A DNA stretch of 40,309 nt from assembly GCA_018816645.1 (NCBI GenBank), contig JAHIVN010000100.1, positions 1-40,309 of the forward strand. The letters are read 5' to 3'. Positions 1 to 7,042 of the stretch are shown here, piece after piece. The number at the start of each line of letters is the position of its first letter. Positions within the stretch are counted from its first letter, which is position 1. The notes below the pieces were generated by a model, which searched no databases, was not told the origin of the DNA, and worked only from the letters and a program-made list of their open reading frames with translations. Made by a program: the position numbers and the translations under genes. The DNA comes from Patescibacteria group bacterium. GTDB lineage: Bacteria; Patescibacteriota; Dojkabacteria; JAHIVN01.

Positions 1-2853
1 ATCCGCAAAAATCGGCACAGCAACTCGGATTCCCAACTGTTCAGCTAGACGCCCGACATGAGTCTCCATAAGCTGCCCTAAGTTCATTCTCTTTATGAAA
101 AGCGGCGAAGACAGGATGATATCTACTGGAGTTCCATCTGCCATATAGGGCATATCCTCTTCCGCAAGGACACGACTAATACACCCCTTATCTCCGTGCC
201 TTCCAGTAAGCTTATCTCCTATAGATATTTTATGTGTTCTTGCTACCCACACCTTCACCTGCTTTAGAACACCCGGAGAAAGTTTTGCACCTTTTTCTTT
301 ATCAAGAACCTGGGTATCTATTATAATCCCCTTCTCACCGTGAGGCAGTCTCAGCGAATTATCTCTTACATCCCTGGCATATTCTCCGAATATTGCCCTC
401 AGAAGCTTTTCCTCTGCGGTCAATTCTGTCTCGCCTTTCGGAGCGATAATACCAACAAGTATGTCCCTTGGCTCGACTCTCGCACCAACTCGGACAATTC
501 CCTCTTCGTTTAAGTTTCTAAGCGCATAGGTACTGACATTTGGAATATCTGTTGTGATTTGTTCAGGTCCTAACTGAGTTTCGCGAATATCGCGAATATA
601 CTCACTGATATGTACCGAAGTCAAAACATCATCCTTCACTAGTCTTTCAGAAATTATCAACGCATCTTCAAAGTTATAACCTTCATAAACCATATAAGCA
701 GCTGTAATATTCCGTCCAAGCGCAAGTTCACCATGATCCATCGATGGACCGTCTGCCAACAACTCGCCTGACTTTATAGCATCTCCTACTCTAACCCTTG
801 GTGTCTGATTAAAGGAGGTATTTTGGTTTGTTCTTAAAAATTTGTCTAATTTGTACTTCTTTTTCCTTTTTGACTCTAGCTGTTCTACCTCAATCATAGA
901 GGCATCGACCGCTAAAACCTTACAGTTCTCTTCTGCGTAAACAGCTCTCCGTGATGACTTTGCAACAAGTCCTTCATAACCAGTTCCCACAACAGGTGCC
1001 TCAGGACTCAACAAAGGAACCGCCTGTCTCTGCATATTTGATCCCATCAAAGTTCTAGTTGGGTCATCGTGAGCTGCATAGGGAATCAGAGCTAATCCAA
1101 GTCCTGCAATCTGGCCTGGATTTACATCTACAAAATCAAGTTCCAAAGATGAAGTACTCTTAAAACCACCCCCGGAACGCACAAAAATAGTTGAGTCGAG
1201 GATATTACCATCCTCATCAGACGCAGCCCCTTTTGATCCAATTTTGTAGCTAGCCTCTTCGTCAGGGCCAAGATATTCTATCTGATCAGTAACAAATGGC
1301 TTTACCTTTATAGTCTTTTTTCCTATCTGAATTATTTTATCTATATCCTTTTCATCAAGTTTTTGTCCAACAGCAAATTTCGCCGACCCTTTCTCAAGTT
1401 TTTCATCTAAAATTCTGCCTACGAGATCTGACTTATTGCACTTAACTTCCTTCGCTACCTTCTTATATGGAGCCTCTAAAAATCCAAAGCCATTGATCCT
1501 CGCATAAATCGACATATGAGAGACAATCCCGATCATAGGTCCTTCCGGAGTTTCGACAGGACAAAATCTTGAGTAATGAGAGCTATGCACATCTCGAACT
1601 GAAAAAGTCGCGCTCTGCTTTGTTAGTCCTCCTTCACCTCCAGATGTAATTCTCCTCTTTATTTCCAATTCACTGAGAATATTCTCTTGATCCATATATC
1701 TGGAGAGACTACTGCTTCCAAAGAAATGGTTCAATGCGCCCACAACAGGCCTTGTATTTACTAACCTTGAGGGAGTTATCAGCTCATCTGCACCGTAAGT
1801 ACTCATTCTGTCTCTAATGTTCTTTTCCATTTGCAGCATCCCTTCTCTAATACTCTCAGCAACAAGCTCCCCCGGACCTCTCACACGCCTATTCGCTAAG
1901 TGATCGATGTCATCTGGCTTTATCTGCCCGTTGTTTACCTGAATAAGAGACCTAATAACAGATACTAGATCATCTTTCCTCAACAGGTAATTCTCTTCTT
2001 TTACCTCAATATTTGTCCCAAGTTTCTTATTTAACTGGTGCCTTCCGATTCTCCCCAGATAAAATCTTCTTGGATTAAAGAAGATATTATTCAATAAAGT
2101 TTTTGCCCCCTCAAGATTTATTGAGTCCTCAGGCCTAAGTTTTGAATATATATCTATCAAGGCTTCCTCTTTTGTTCTAGTTGAATCCGCTTTTAGAGTC
2201 TCTTCTACAAATTTCATTTCCTCCCCAGTATCTACATCACCAAGAAGCTTGCGTATCTCATCATCGGTTGAATATCCAATAGCACGTAATAGCGTAGTTA
2301 AAAGAATTTTTGGCCGCTTATTGACCAGCTGCACAGACATTACTCCGTACCTATTGATCTCAAAGTCAAGCCATTTACCCCTCTGGGGAATAAGTTTTAC
2401 TATAAACAACTCCTTCTTTTGAGTAACTTTGGGTCTTACAAAGAGAACTCCCTCTGCTCTGACAAGCTGCATCACAACTACCCTCTCATTTCCATTTACC
2501 ACAAAACTACCCCTTTTTGTCATCAAGGGCAAATCTGCAACAAATAGTTCCTGCTCTTTAATTTCCCCAGATTTCTTGTTGATCAGCTTTGCTTTAACAT
2601 AGAGTGGTACATCGAAAGACAGACCCAGAAGCTTTGCCTCTTTTGCACTATATTTGGGATCTCCAAGTCGCACATCTCCAAACTCCATTATCCAAGATTC
2701 TCCAGTATAGTCTTCAATAGGAGATATCTCCTTGAAAAGGTCTCCTAAACCTTCCTTCAGGAAGTTTTTATAGGAACTAATTTGGGGTTCAATTAAATTG
2801 ATGGGGAAATCTCGTAGCTCGAAGTTTGATAGGTTTAATCTTTTTTTGGCCAT
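1..2853 (-). CDS. rpoB: RNA polymerase beta subunit, C-terminal end cut by window edge
   Basis: This encodes the beta subunit of DNA-directed RNA polymerase. About 951 residues are present; the C-terminal part, with the end of the switch and anchor regions, lies beyond base 1. Translation of the minus strand from ATG 2851-2853 (MAKKRLNLSNFELRDF) gives family hallmarks: the rifampicin-pocket stretch FFGSSSLSRYMDQEN followed by KRRITSGGEGGLT, then HSSHYSRFCPVETPEGP, and near the left edge GRHGDKGCISRVL. Rifampicin-contact positions differ from E. coli: Gln513 is Arg385, His526 is Ile398, Ser531 is Thr403 and Leu533 is Gly405. rpoC is expected beyond the left edge. No Shine-Dalgarno is seen; a TATAAT box ends 3 nt before the ATG, and a hairpin with a T-run lies 45 nt upstream. 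Confidence 0.98.
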   Translation of the reverse strand, partial: MAKKRLNLSNFELRDFPINLIEPQISSYKNFLKEGLGDLFKEISPIEDYTGESWIMEFGDVRLGDPKYSAKEAKLLGLSFDVPLYVKAKLINKKSGEIKEQELFVADLPLMTKRGSFVVNGNERVVVMQLVRAEGVLFVRPKVTQKKELFIVKLIPQRGKWLDFEINRYGVMSVQLVNKRPKILLTTLLRAIGYSTDDEIRKLLGDVDTGEEMKFVEETLKADSTRTKEEALIDIYSKLRPEDSINLEGAKTLLNNIFFNPRRFYLGRIGRHQLNKKLGTNIEVKEENYLLRKDDLVSVIRSLIQVNNGQIKPDDIDHLANRRVRGPGELVAESIREGMLQMEKNIRDRMSTYGADELITPSRLVNTRPVVGALNHFFGSSSLSRYMDQENILSELEIKRRITSGGEGGLTKQSATFSVRDVHSSHYSRFCPVETPEGPMIGIVSHMSIYARINGFGFLEAPYKKVAKEVKCNKSDLVGRILDEKLEKGSAKFAVGQKLDEKDIDKIIQIGKKTIKVKPFVTDQIEYLGPDEEASYKIGSKGAASDEDGNILDSTIFVRSGGGFKSTSSLELDFVDVNPGQIAGLGLALIPYAAHDDPTRTLMGSNMQRQAVPLLSPEAPVVGTGYEGLVAKSSRRAVYAEENCKVLAVDASMIEVEQLESKRKKKYKLDKFLRTNQNTSFNQTPRVRVGDAIKSGELLADGPSMDHGELALGRNITAAYMVYEGYNFEDALIISERLVKDDVLTSVHISEYIRDIRETQLGPEQITTDIPNVSTYALRNLNEEGIVRVGARVEPRDILVGIIAPKGETELTAEEKLLRAIFGEYARDVRDNSLRLPHGEKGIIIDTQVLDKEKGAKLSPGVLKQVKVWVARTHKISIGDKLTGRHGDKGCISRVLAEEDMPYMADGTPVDIILSSPLFIKRMNLGQLMETHVGRLAEQLGIRVAVPIFAD

Positions 2854-2856
2854 AGC

Positions 2857-2862
2857 ATTATA
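2857..2862 (-). promoter_or_regulatory. candidate -10 box directly before rpoB start
   Basis: On the minus strand TATAAT is followed by GCT and then the rpoB ATG. The hexamer is a perfect -10 match, but no good -35 lies 16-18 nt upstream, and a start only 3 nt after the box would put the usual transcription start inside the first codon. It may be a very short-leader or leaderless promoter, or chance. Confidence 0.3.
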
Positions 2863-2892
2863 TTGATTTAAACACTAAATATTGTAGGAGCA

Positions 2893-2924
2893 TAAAAAGT
2901 ACGTACAATGTGGATGTACGTACT
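2893..2924 (-). terminator. hairpin plus T-run between pil operon and rpoB
   Basis: A perfect 10-bp inverted repeat, AGTACGTACA and TGTACGTACT with a 7-nt loop, occupies 2898-2924. On the minus strand it is followed by TTTTT at 2897-2893. This fits an intrinsic terminator ending the pilN-pilO operon. It lies only about 40 nt before the rpoB ATG, so it could also act as an attenuator in an rpoB leader. Confidence 0.6.
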
Positions 2925-3065
2925 ATACAGTCTAGGCTATTGATTTTTATGAGATTTGATAATAATCAAGTTCGACTTTTATTGAATAGGGCCCCTAAAA
3001 AACGTCATTTACAATACCACAAAAAAACCTGATTGTCAAATGTTTCAGATTCTGACTAAATAAAA

Positions 3066-3299
3066 TCAATTTGAACCTTTGGGGGGTTCTATCTCTGTCT
3101 CTTTTACCAAAACTTTATTCTGAAGCTCATAAACCTTTTTTATCAGATCTGTATCAATTTGGGGATTTATGTAGGAAACATAAGCTTCATATTCACCAAC
3201 TTCTTTTTTTTCGGAAAATGCTTTATATACCTCCCACCCGGACCACAAGATCACAGTTAAAACGGAAACAAAGATTACAATTGCCCATCTCCTCGACAT
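3066..3299 (-). CDS. small single-span membrane protein of the pilus operon
   Basis: This 77-residue protein has one N-terminal membrane segment (about residues 5-22, WAIVIFVSVLTVILW) followed by a charged, probably helical, extracytoplasmic tail. I do not recognise a family. It lies 36 nt downstream of the PilO-like gene in the same direction, so it is probably co-transcribed. A bitopic accessory protein of the PilN/PilO inner-membrane platform is a reasonable guess from position and topology only. The start is ATG at 3299. A complementary plus-strand frame over the same bases has no such topology and was treated as a shadow. Confidence 0.65.
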   Translation of the reverse strand: MSRRWAIVIFVSVLTVILWSGWEVYKAFSEKKEVGEYEAYVSYINPQIDTDLIKKVYELQNKVLVKETEIEPPKGSN

Positions 3300-3335
3300 A
3301 TTTTCCTTATAATAAAAGATAAAAAAAACGACCTA

Positions 3336-4016
3336 TTACTCTGGAATAAGTTCCTCCTCTGGACTAACTTCTCCTGTCTCGTCAATTGTCACTGCATTCA
3401 CGTCCCAATGAAATACATATAAAGAAATATTGGCTACATAAGGATAATATTTCGCCGAATTTTCTGACAAGGCACTTGGGTCATTTTTCCTATAGCCGAT
3501 ATTTATAACATCAAATATTCTCGGAAACGTTTCCAGGTGTTTCAAGTATTTTTCAATACTGCTCATTTCCCCTTCTAGTGAGACATTTACATTTTCTATG
3601 AGTACTCCTTGCGGCCTTTCTATTTGCATAGACACCTGCTTCTCAGACTCAACATCCTTTGACTCAACCGAGACCAATAAAACATCATAACTTTCTGCAA
3701 TCTCAGCTAAATTTGCAACCAGAAAGCCTGACTTTTTGTCCTCCGGCAAAGCTTTATCGAAGTACACCAATTCTTGAGAAACAGATTGTTTCTGCTGAAT
3801 TAAGTCATTTACTGTTGTCAGTTTATCGTCAATTTTAGCCAGAAATTCTTTTTTATCTTTTATCTCGGCATTTAGATCAGCAATTTTTACGAAAGTCGGC
3901 TTGAGGGCAAAAAAGACAAAAACTCCCACAGTCAAAGCTGTAATACCTGCAAGTGTATATGTCTTTCGCTTTGGTGTCTTGAACAATTCTGTTAGGCTAG
4001 GATTCGATATCTGCAT
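3336..4016 (-). CDS. pilO: PilO-like type IV pilus assembly protein
   Basis: PilO is the bitopic inner-membrane partner of PilN in the alignment subcomplex linking the pilus motor to the cell envelope. The 226-residue product has the expected order: a short cytoplasmic N-terminus, one membrane span (about residues 21-40), a coiled-coil stretch with repeated Lys/Asp/Glu (about 45-85), and a C-terminal ferredoxin-like domain with the characteristic LVANLAEIAESYDVLLVSVE segment. Its start overlaps the end of pilN by 20 nt, showing a shared operon. The C-terminus carries an acidic tail. The assignment rests on architecture and gene order, since PilO sequences diverge strongly. Confidence 0.82.
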   Translation of the reverse strand: MQISNPSLTELFKTPKRKTYTLAGITALTVGVFVFFALKPTFVKIADLNAEIKDKKEFLAKIDDKLTTVNDLIQQKQSVSQELVYFDKALPEDKKSGFLVANLAEIAESYDVLLVSVESKDVESEKQVSMQIERPQGVLIENVNVSLEGEMSSIEKYLKHLETFPRIFDVINIGYRKNDPSALSENSAKYYPYVANISLYVFHWDVNAVTIDETGEVSPEEELIPE

Positions 4017-4593
4017 AACTGCTTAAAGGCCCTCTCGACTGATTAAGTAAAATTTTTGCTTCAATAGTAAAAACATATCGAGACTCAGTCCCGCTTGACT
4101 TCCTTTGAATAGTTGATAGCACTACATCAGTAAATGTGTTTGAATCTTTCAGATTGTTCTCCAGCTTGTCTATTTTTTCTCTTTCAACTTCTCCTGATAC
4201 AGACATACTTTGAAATTCTCTTGACGAGCTGATACTTACCACAAGCTCATCTACACCATCTGGGATATACCTATTTAACTCCTCAAAAATAGGACTAAAA
4301 TTTGAACTCGCATTCCAGATAGTTCTATAAGTGTCCACTTTCGTCTGAATCAATCGAATCTCTTGCTCCTGTTCGCTTAAGCTTTTTAGAACTTCTCCTT
4401 TTCTTTCGATATCATCATTTAAATCGTTTATAGTTCTATCGAGCCAAAATCTCCACCCAAAAGCTCCCAGAACCAATACCTCCGTCAGTACAACTATGAT
4501 TCTACAGGTGTTTGTCATCCACTCATACAACCTCTCCCAGAAGGTAGGTGGAGCCCCGCGCTTTTGAAGAAGATTTACTGATTTCTTTTGCAT
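3997..4593 (-). CDS. pilN: PilN-like type IV pilus assembly protein
   Basis: The protein begins with the short PilN-type cytoplasmic N-terminus, MQKKSVNLLQKRG; the SVNLLQKR segment resembles the conserved I-N-L-L-P/R motif that binds PilM. A membrane span follows (about residues 31-51), then a coiled coil (55-90) and a periplasmic-type alpha/beta domain with VVSISSSREFQSMSVSGEVE. The length of 198 residues is normal. No pilM gene adjoins it: pilN is first in this operon, behind a good promoter at 4624-4652, so PilM must be encoded elsewhere if present. Confidence 0.85.
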   Translation of the reverse strand: MQKKSVNLLQKRGAPPTFWERLYEWMTNTCRIIVVLTEVLVLGAFGWRFWLDRTINDLNDDIERKGEVLKSLSEQEQEIRLIQTKVDTYRTIWNASSNFSPIFEELNRYIPDGVDELVVSISSSREFQSMSVSGEVEREKIDKLENNLKDSNTFTDVVLSTIQRKSSGTESRYVFTIEAKILLNQSRGPLSSYADIES

Positions 4594-4623
4594 AAGGGAC
4601 AGGTTTAAATGTGTAATGTAAAT

Positions 4624-4652
4624 ATATTAGCTTTAAAGGCGTAAATTGTCAA
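4624..4652 (-). promoter_or_regulatory. sigma70-type promoter of the pilN operon
   Basis: Reading the minus strand, TTGACA (4652-4647) and TAATAT (4629-4624) are separated by 17 bp. The expected transcription start near 4617 gives a leader of about 24 nt before the pilN ATG at 4593. Confidence 0.65.
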
Positions 4653-4768
4653 AGGGTTCAGGGACTCAAAGTTAAAGAGCTCAGACACTCTCCTCCCCTA
4701 TAATTGCCTTCCTTGAGGCAAAATGAAATAATATAAGACTGTTACACATATCTCTTTATATCCGAAAA

Positions 4769-5665
4769 ATGAAGAATTTTCTTCTAGGTGTAAATGGTGG
4801 TGCTGGGAAAACTGAGTTTCTACTTACCGATCGCTTAGAGAAGAAAGTATATTCCTTCACTATCGACAAAGGAACCAATCCATGGCACTGCGGAATCGAG
4901 CAAACCAAGAATGTGTTGAGGGATGGGTTCTCCAAACTTAAGCAGGAATACATAGACAACACAGAATTTGCCTATTTGGGAATCAGCGGGTGTTTTGGAG
5001 ATAGTAAATATAATTCTCAAATTGAAGCTTTCGTATCAAAAATCTTTCCCAAATTTAAGCTTGCTGGTGATTTGTATTCCAGTTTTAGAGCACTCTCCAG
5101 AAATAAGTATGGCCTTATTGCAATTGCAGGCTCCGGTTCATCCATCGCAAGCTTTTCCTCAAGAGGAACATACTTCTTTGATGGACCTGCCTTTGGAGGT
5201 CGTGATTTTGGATATATGCTTGTGAAACAACTGATAAGTGGTCATCTGGAAACGAAAGCTTATCTAAAAGGATTTATTGTACAGCAAATTGCGCCTTGCA
5301 TGATTAGCGGGAGTGGGAAGATTTCGGAATGGAGCAAAGAGCCCAAGGTATTGAACCTATCAAGCTCTTTCAATTCGTTGCGTGCTAATGAGGAAACATT
5401 TAAAGAAGCAAAAGCTTACCTTGACCTTGTAATAGATCGCTGGGTCTATAAAATCTGCAGTTATGTGACAAAGTACAAGAACGATTTAGATGAAGCTCAC
5501 GAACTTGTCCTGTCCGGAGGATTTTGGAAATTTACATATATCAGGAAAAGCGTAATAGAAGGAATACAGGAAAATATTCCAGAAGTAAGCGTTCTTTATT
5601 CTGAAAATGCAAAGCCTGTTATTGGGTGTATCAGAATTGCGGGGGAAATGACAAAAAACAGATGA
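4769..5665 (+). CDS. BadF/BadG/BcrA/BcrD-type ATPase, N-acetylglucosamine kinase-like
   Basis: This is a member of the ASKHA kinase/ATPase fold. Near the N-terminus LLGVNGGAGKTEFLLTD (residues 5-21) is the phosphate-1 loop of the family. KYGLIAIAGSGSSIASF is the phosphate-2 loop, and LVLSGGFWK near the C-terminus is the adenosine motif. At 298 residues it matches single-domain N-acetylglucosamine kinase-like members, which phosphorylate amino sugars during cell-wall salvage; the substrate here is not shown by sequence. It is divergent from pilN and has no obvious operon partner. TGA ends the gene, and a REP-like repeat cluster follows. Confidence 0.8.
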   Translation: MKNFLLGVNGGAGKTEFLLTDRLEKKVYSFTIDKGTNPWHCGIEQTKNVLRDGFSKLKQEYIDNTEFAYLGISGCFGDSKYNSQIEAFVSKIFPKFKLAGDLYSSFRALSRNKYGLIAIAGSGSSIASFSSRGTYFFDGPAFGGRDFGYMLVKQLISGHLETKAYLKGFIVQQIAPCMISGSGKISEWSKEPKVLNLSSSFNSLRANEETFKEAKAYLDLVIDRWVYKICSYVTKYKNDLDEAHELVLSGGFWKFTYIRKSVIEGIQENIPEVSVLYSENAKPVIGCIRIAGEMTKNR

Positions 5666-5674
5666 TTTGAACAT

Positions 5675-5795
5675 ACGGCAGAGAGAGAGGCCTGCCTGCG
5701 CAGGCAGGGATTCCCTCCTATGGCAGACTAATTCCCCTTCGATAAACTCAAGGTCATTGAGCGAACCCTTTGAGTTCTCACCTTCCATTCCTCTC
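5675..5795. repeat. REP-like palindromic repeat cluster
   Basis: The gap 5666-5967 has no convincing gene. It contains a perfect 18-bp palindrome (5691-5708, CCTGCCTGCGCAGGCAGG) and a 26-bp unit (5709-5734) that recurs at 6880-6905 with 23/26 identity. It also has an imperfect hairpin, AACTCAAGG (5745-5753) with CCTTTGAGTT (5767-5776). The composition is GC-richer than the neighbours. It may also stop transcription from the upstream kinase gene. The rest of the gap, to 5967, shows nothing further. Confidence 0.7.
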
Positions 5796-5967
5796 CGATC
5801 GCTCTCGCCTTTGGCAAGAAATTGGAACTTTTCTATTGCTGAGCCATACGTAGCCTTGGCGAAGTATTGCATAAGCTTTGTTCGTGACCTCATTATATTT
5901 GATGGACAGGCCCTTTTCGATATATTAGAGATTGTAAAATCGATATGTAATCAGAATAATTCTAATT

Positions 5968-6708
5968 TTATTGGACTCTCTTTCTAATTTCTTGACCTAT
6001 TAGTTCATATTCTTCTCTAGCATTTCCATACTCAGGTTTATAGCCCTCATGGACCATCGGGATATTTGTCTCTATTATTCCATTCAGGATAACAATCTCA
6101 TCTGGATATTTTGTAAATGAGTCATGTTGAGCTCCCAAAGCAGATATATGATAATGTGTGAGTCTGTCTCTAAATGCATCAAAGAAACTTTGGGCCGAGT
6201 TCATTGAATTATCATTTGTATATAAATGATTAACATCAAAAATAAATTTAGCCATTGGACATTTTTTAAATACAGAATCCAGATCTTTGACTGTCTTCCC
6301 GTACTTTTTCTTGTTATCCATGTTTTCAAAACCTAATAGGTCTCCAAATTCGCTTGATGCCCATTCAAAATCCACCACCTGATCAGGATGCAATACGTAG
6401 CTATTTATTCCAATATCCTGTGCAACTTTTTTTATGATTTTTAGATATGGCTCGACTTTTCTGTTAGGATAAATCAAAAATTCATTGTTAGAGCGATCAT
6501 CTCCTGTAACAACTGGCAGATGTAACGATTTATACTTAAATCTGCTGAAAGCTTCATATGTTTTCTCAAAAGGAAATTCAAGAATCCCGGATAATGATGT
6601 TAGGCTCAGTTCGATTACATCAGTACTTACCTTTTGGTATTCAAAGATCTCTGCCTGAACTTGCTCTAATGTCTTTCTCTCAATTGAAAGGTTAAATCCT
6701 AATTTCAT
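5968..6708 (-). CDS. xylose isomerase-like TIM barrel protein
   Basis: The 246-residue protein matches the sugar isomerase/AP endonuclease 2 barrel family. Metal-site motifs appear in the expected order: SLHLPV, YVLHPD, LGFENMD, FIFDVNHLYTND, HYHISALG and MVHEGY. These supply the His, Glu and Asp ligands of the divalent-metal centre. Members include sugar isomerases/epimerases and endonuclease IV. The protein is shorter than endonuclease IV (about 280), and nothing in the context fixes a substrate. The ATG at 6708 starts with the family-like beta strand MKLGFNLS. No operon partner is adjacent. Confidence 0.75.
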   Translation of the reverse strand: MKLGFNLSIERKTLEQVQAEIFEYQKVSTDVIELSLTSLSGILEFPFEKTYEAFSRFKYKSLHLPVVTGDDRSNNEFLIYPNRKVEPYLKIIKKVAQDIGINSYVLHPDQVVDFEWASSEFGDLLGFENMDNKKKYGKTVKDLDSVFKKCPMAKFIFDVNHLYTNDNSMNSAQSFFDAFRDRLTHYHISALGAQHDSFTKYPDEIVILNGIIETNIPMVHEGYKPEYGNAREEYELIGQEIRKRVQ

Positions 6709-7042
6709 TTATATTTATATTAGATAAAAATTTGTACACTATCCCGTTTGTCAACATTCTTTCAAGATTTATCCTAATAAGCACAATTAGAGCCCAACAA
6801 AGTTATGTGAATTTTGTGAAACATTTGGATAATTTGATACTCATGAAGCTTTGACAGGATACTCTGACGGAGAGGGAAGGATTCCCGCCTGTGGCGGACT
6901 AATTCGACTTACAAATATATATGTTCCCAAACTTTCTTTCAACTTAGGTGTTTCTGGTAAGTTACTCAATTTTGGTGCTTAATCGTATGATCTCTCCAAA
7001 AGGTAAAGGTTCAAGTATCTATTACCACTCTGGATTTAGTAG
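6709..7042. other. gene-free spacer with one REP-like copy
   Basis: No coding signal was found in these 334 nt. The only structured part is 6867-6905. It starts with ACGGAGAGGGAAGGATTC (6867-6884), which matches the 3' end of the tRNA-Ser gene (10329-10346) at 17 of 18 positions, and continues into the 26-bp repeat shared with 5709-5734, including a CCGCC-TGT-GGCGG hairpin. Confidence 0.6.

Noticed and set aside
5663-5665. Alternative genetic code with UGA as glycine
   Set aside because: TGA ends clearly bounded genes such as 4769-5665 and the paralogue 3 gene at 30829, so the standard bacterial code fits.
5667-5987. 106-residue plus-strand frame after the BadF-type gene
   Set aside because: It covers the REP-like repeats and overlaps the end of the isomerase-like gene on the other strand; the composition is not protein-like.
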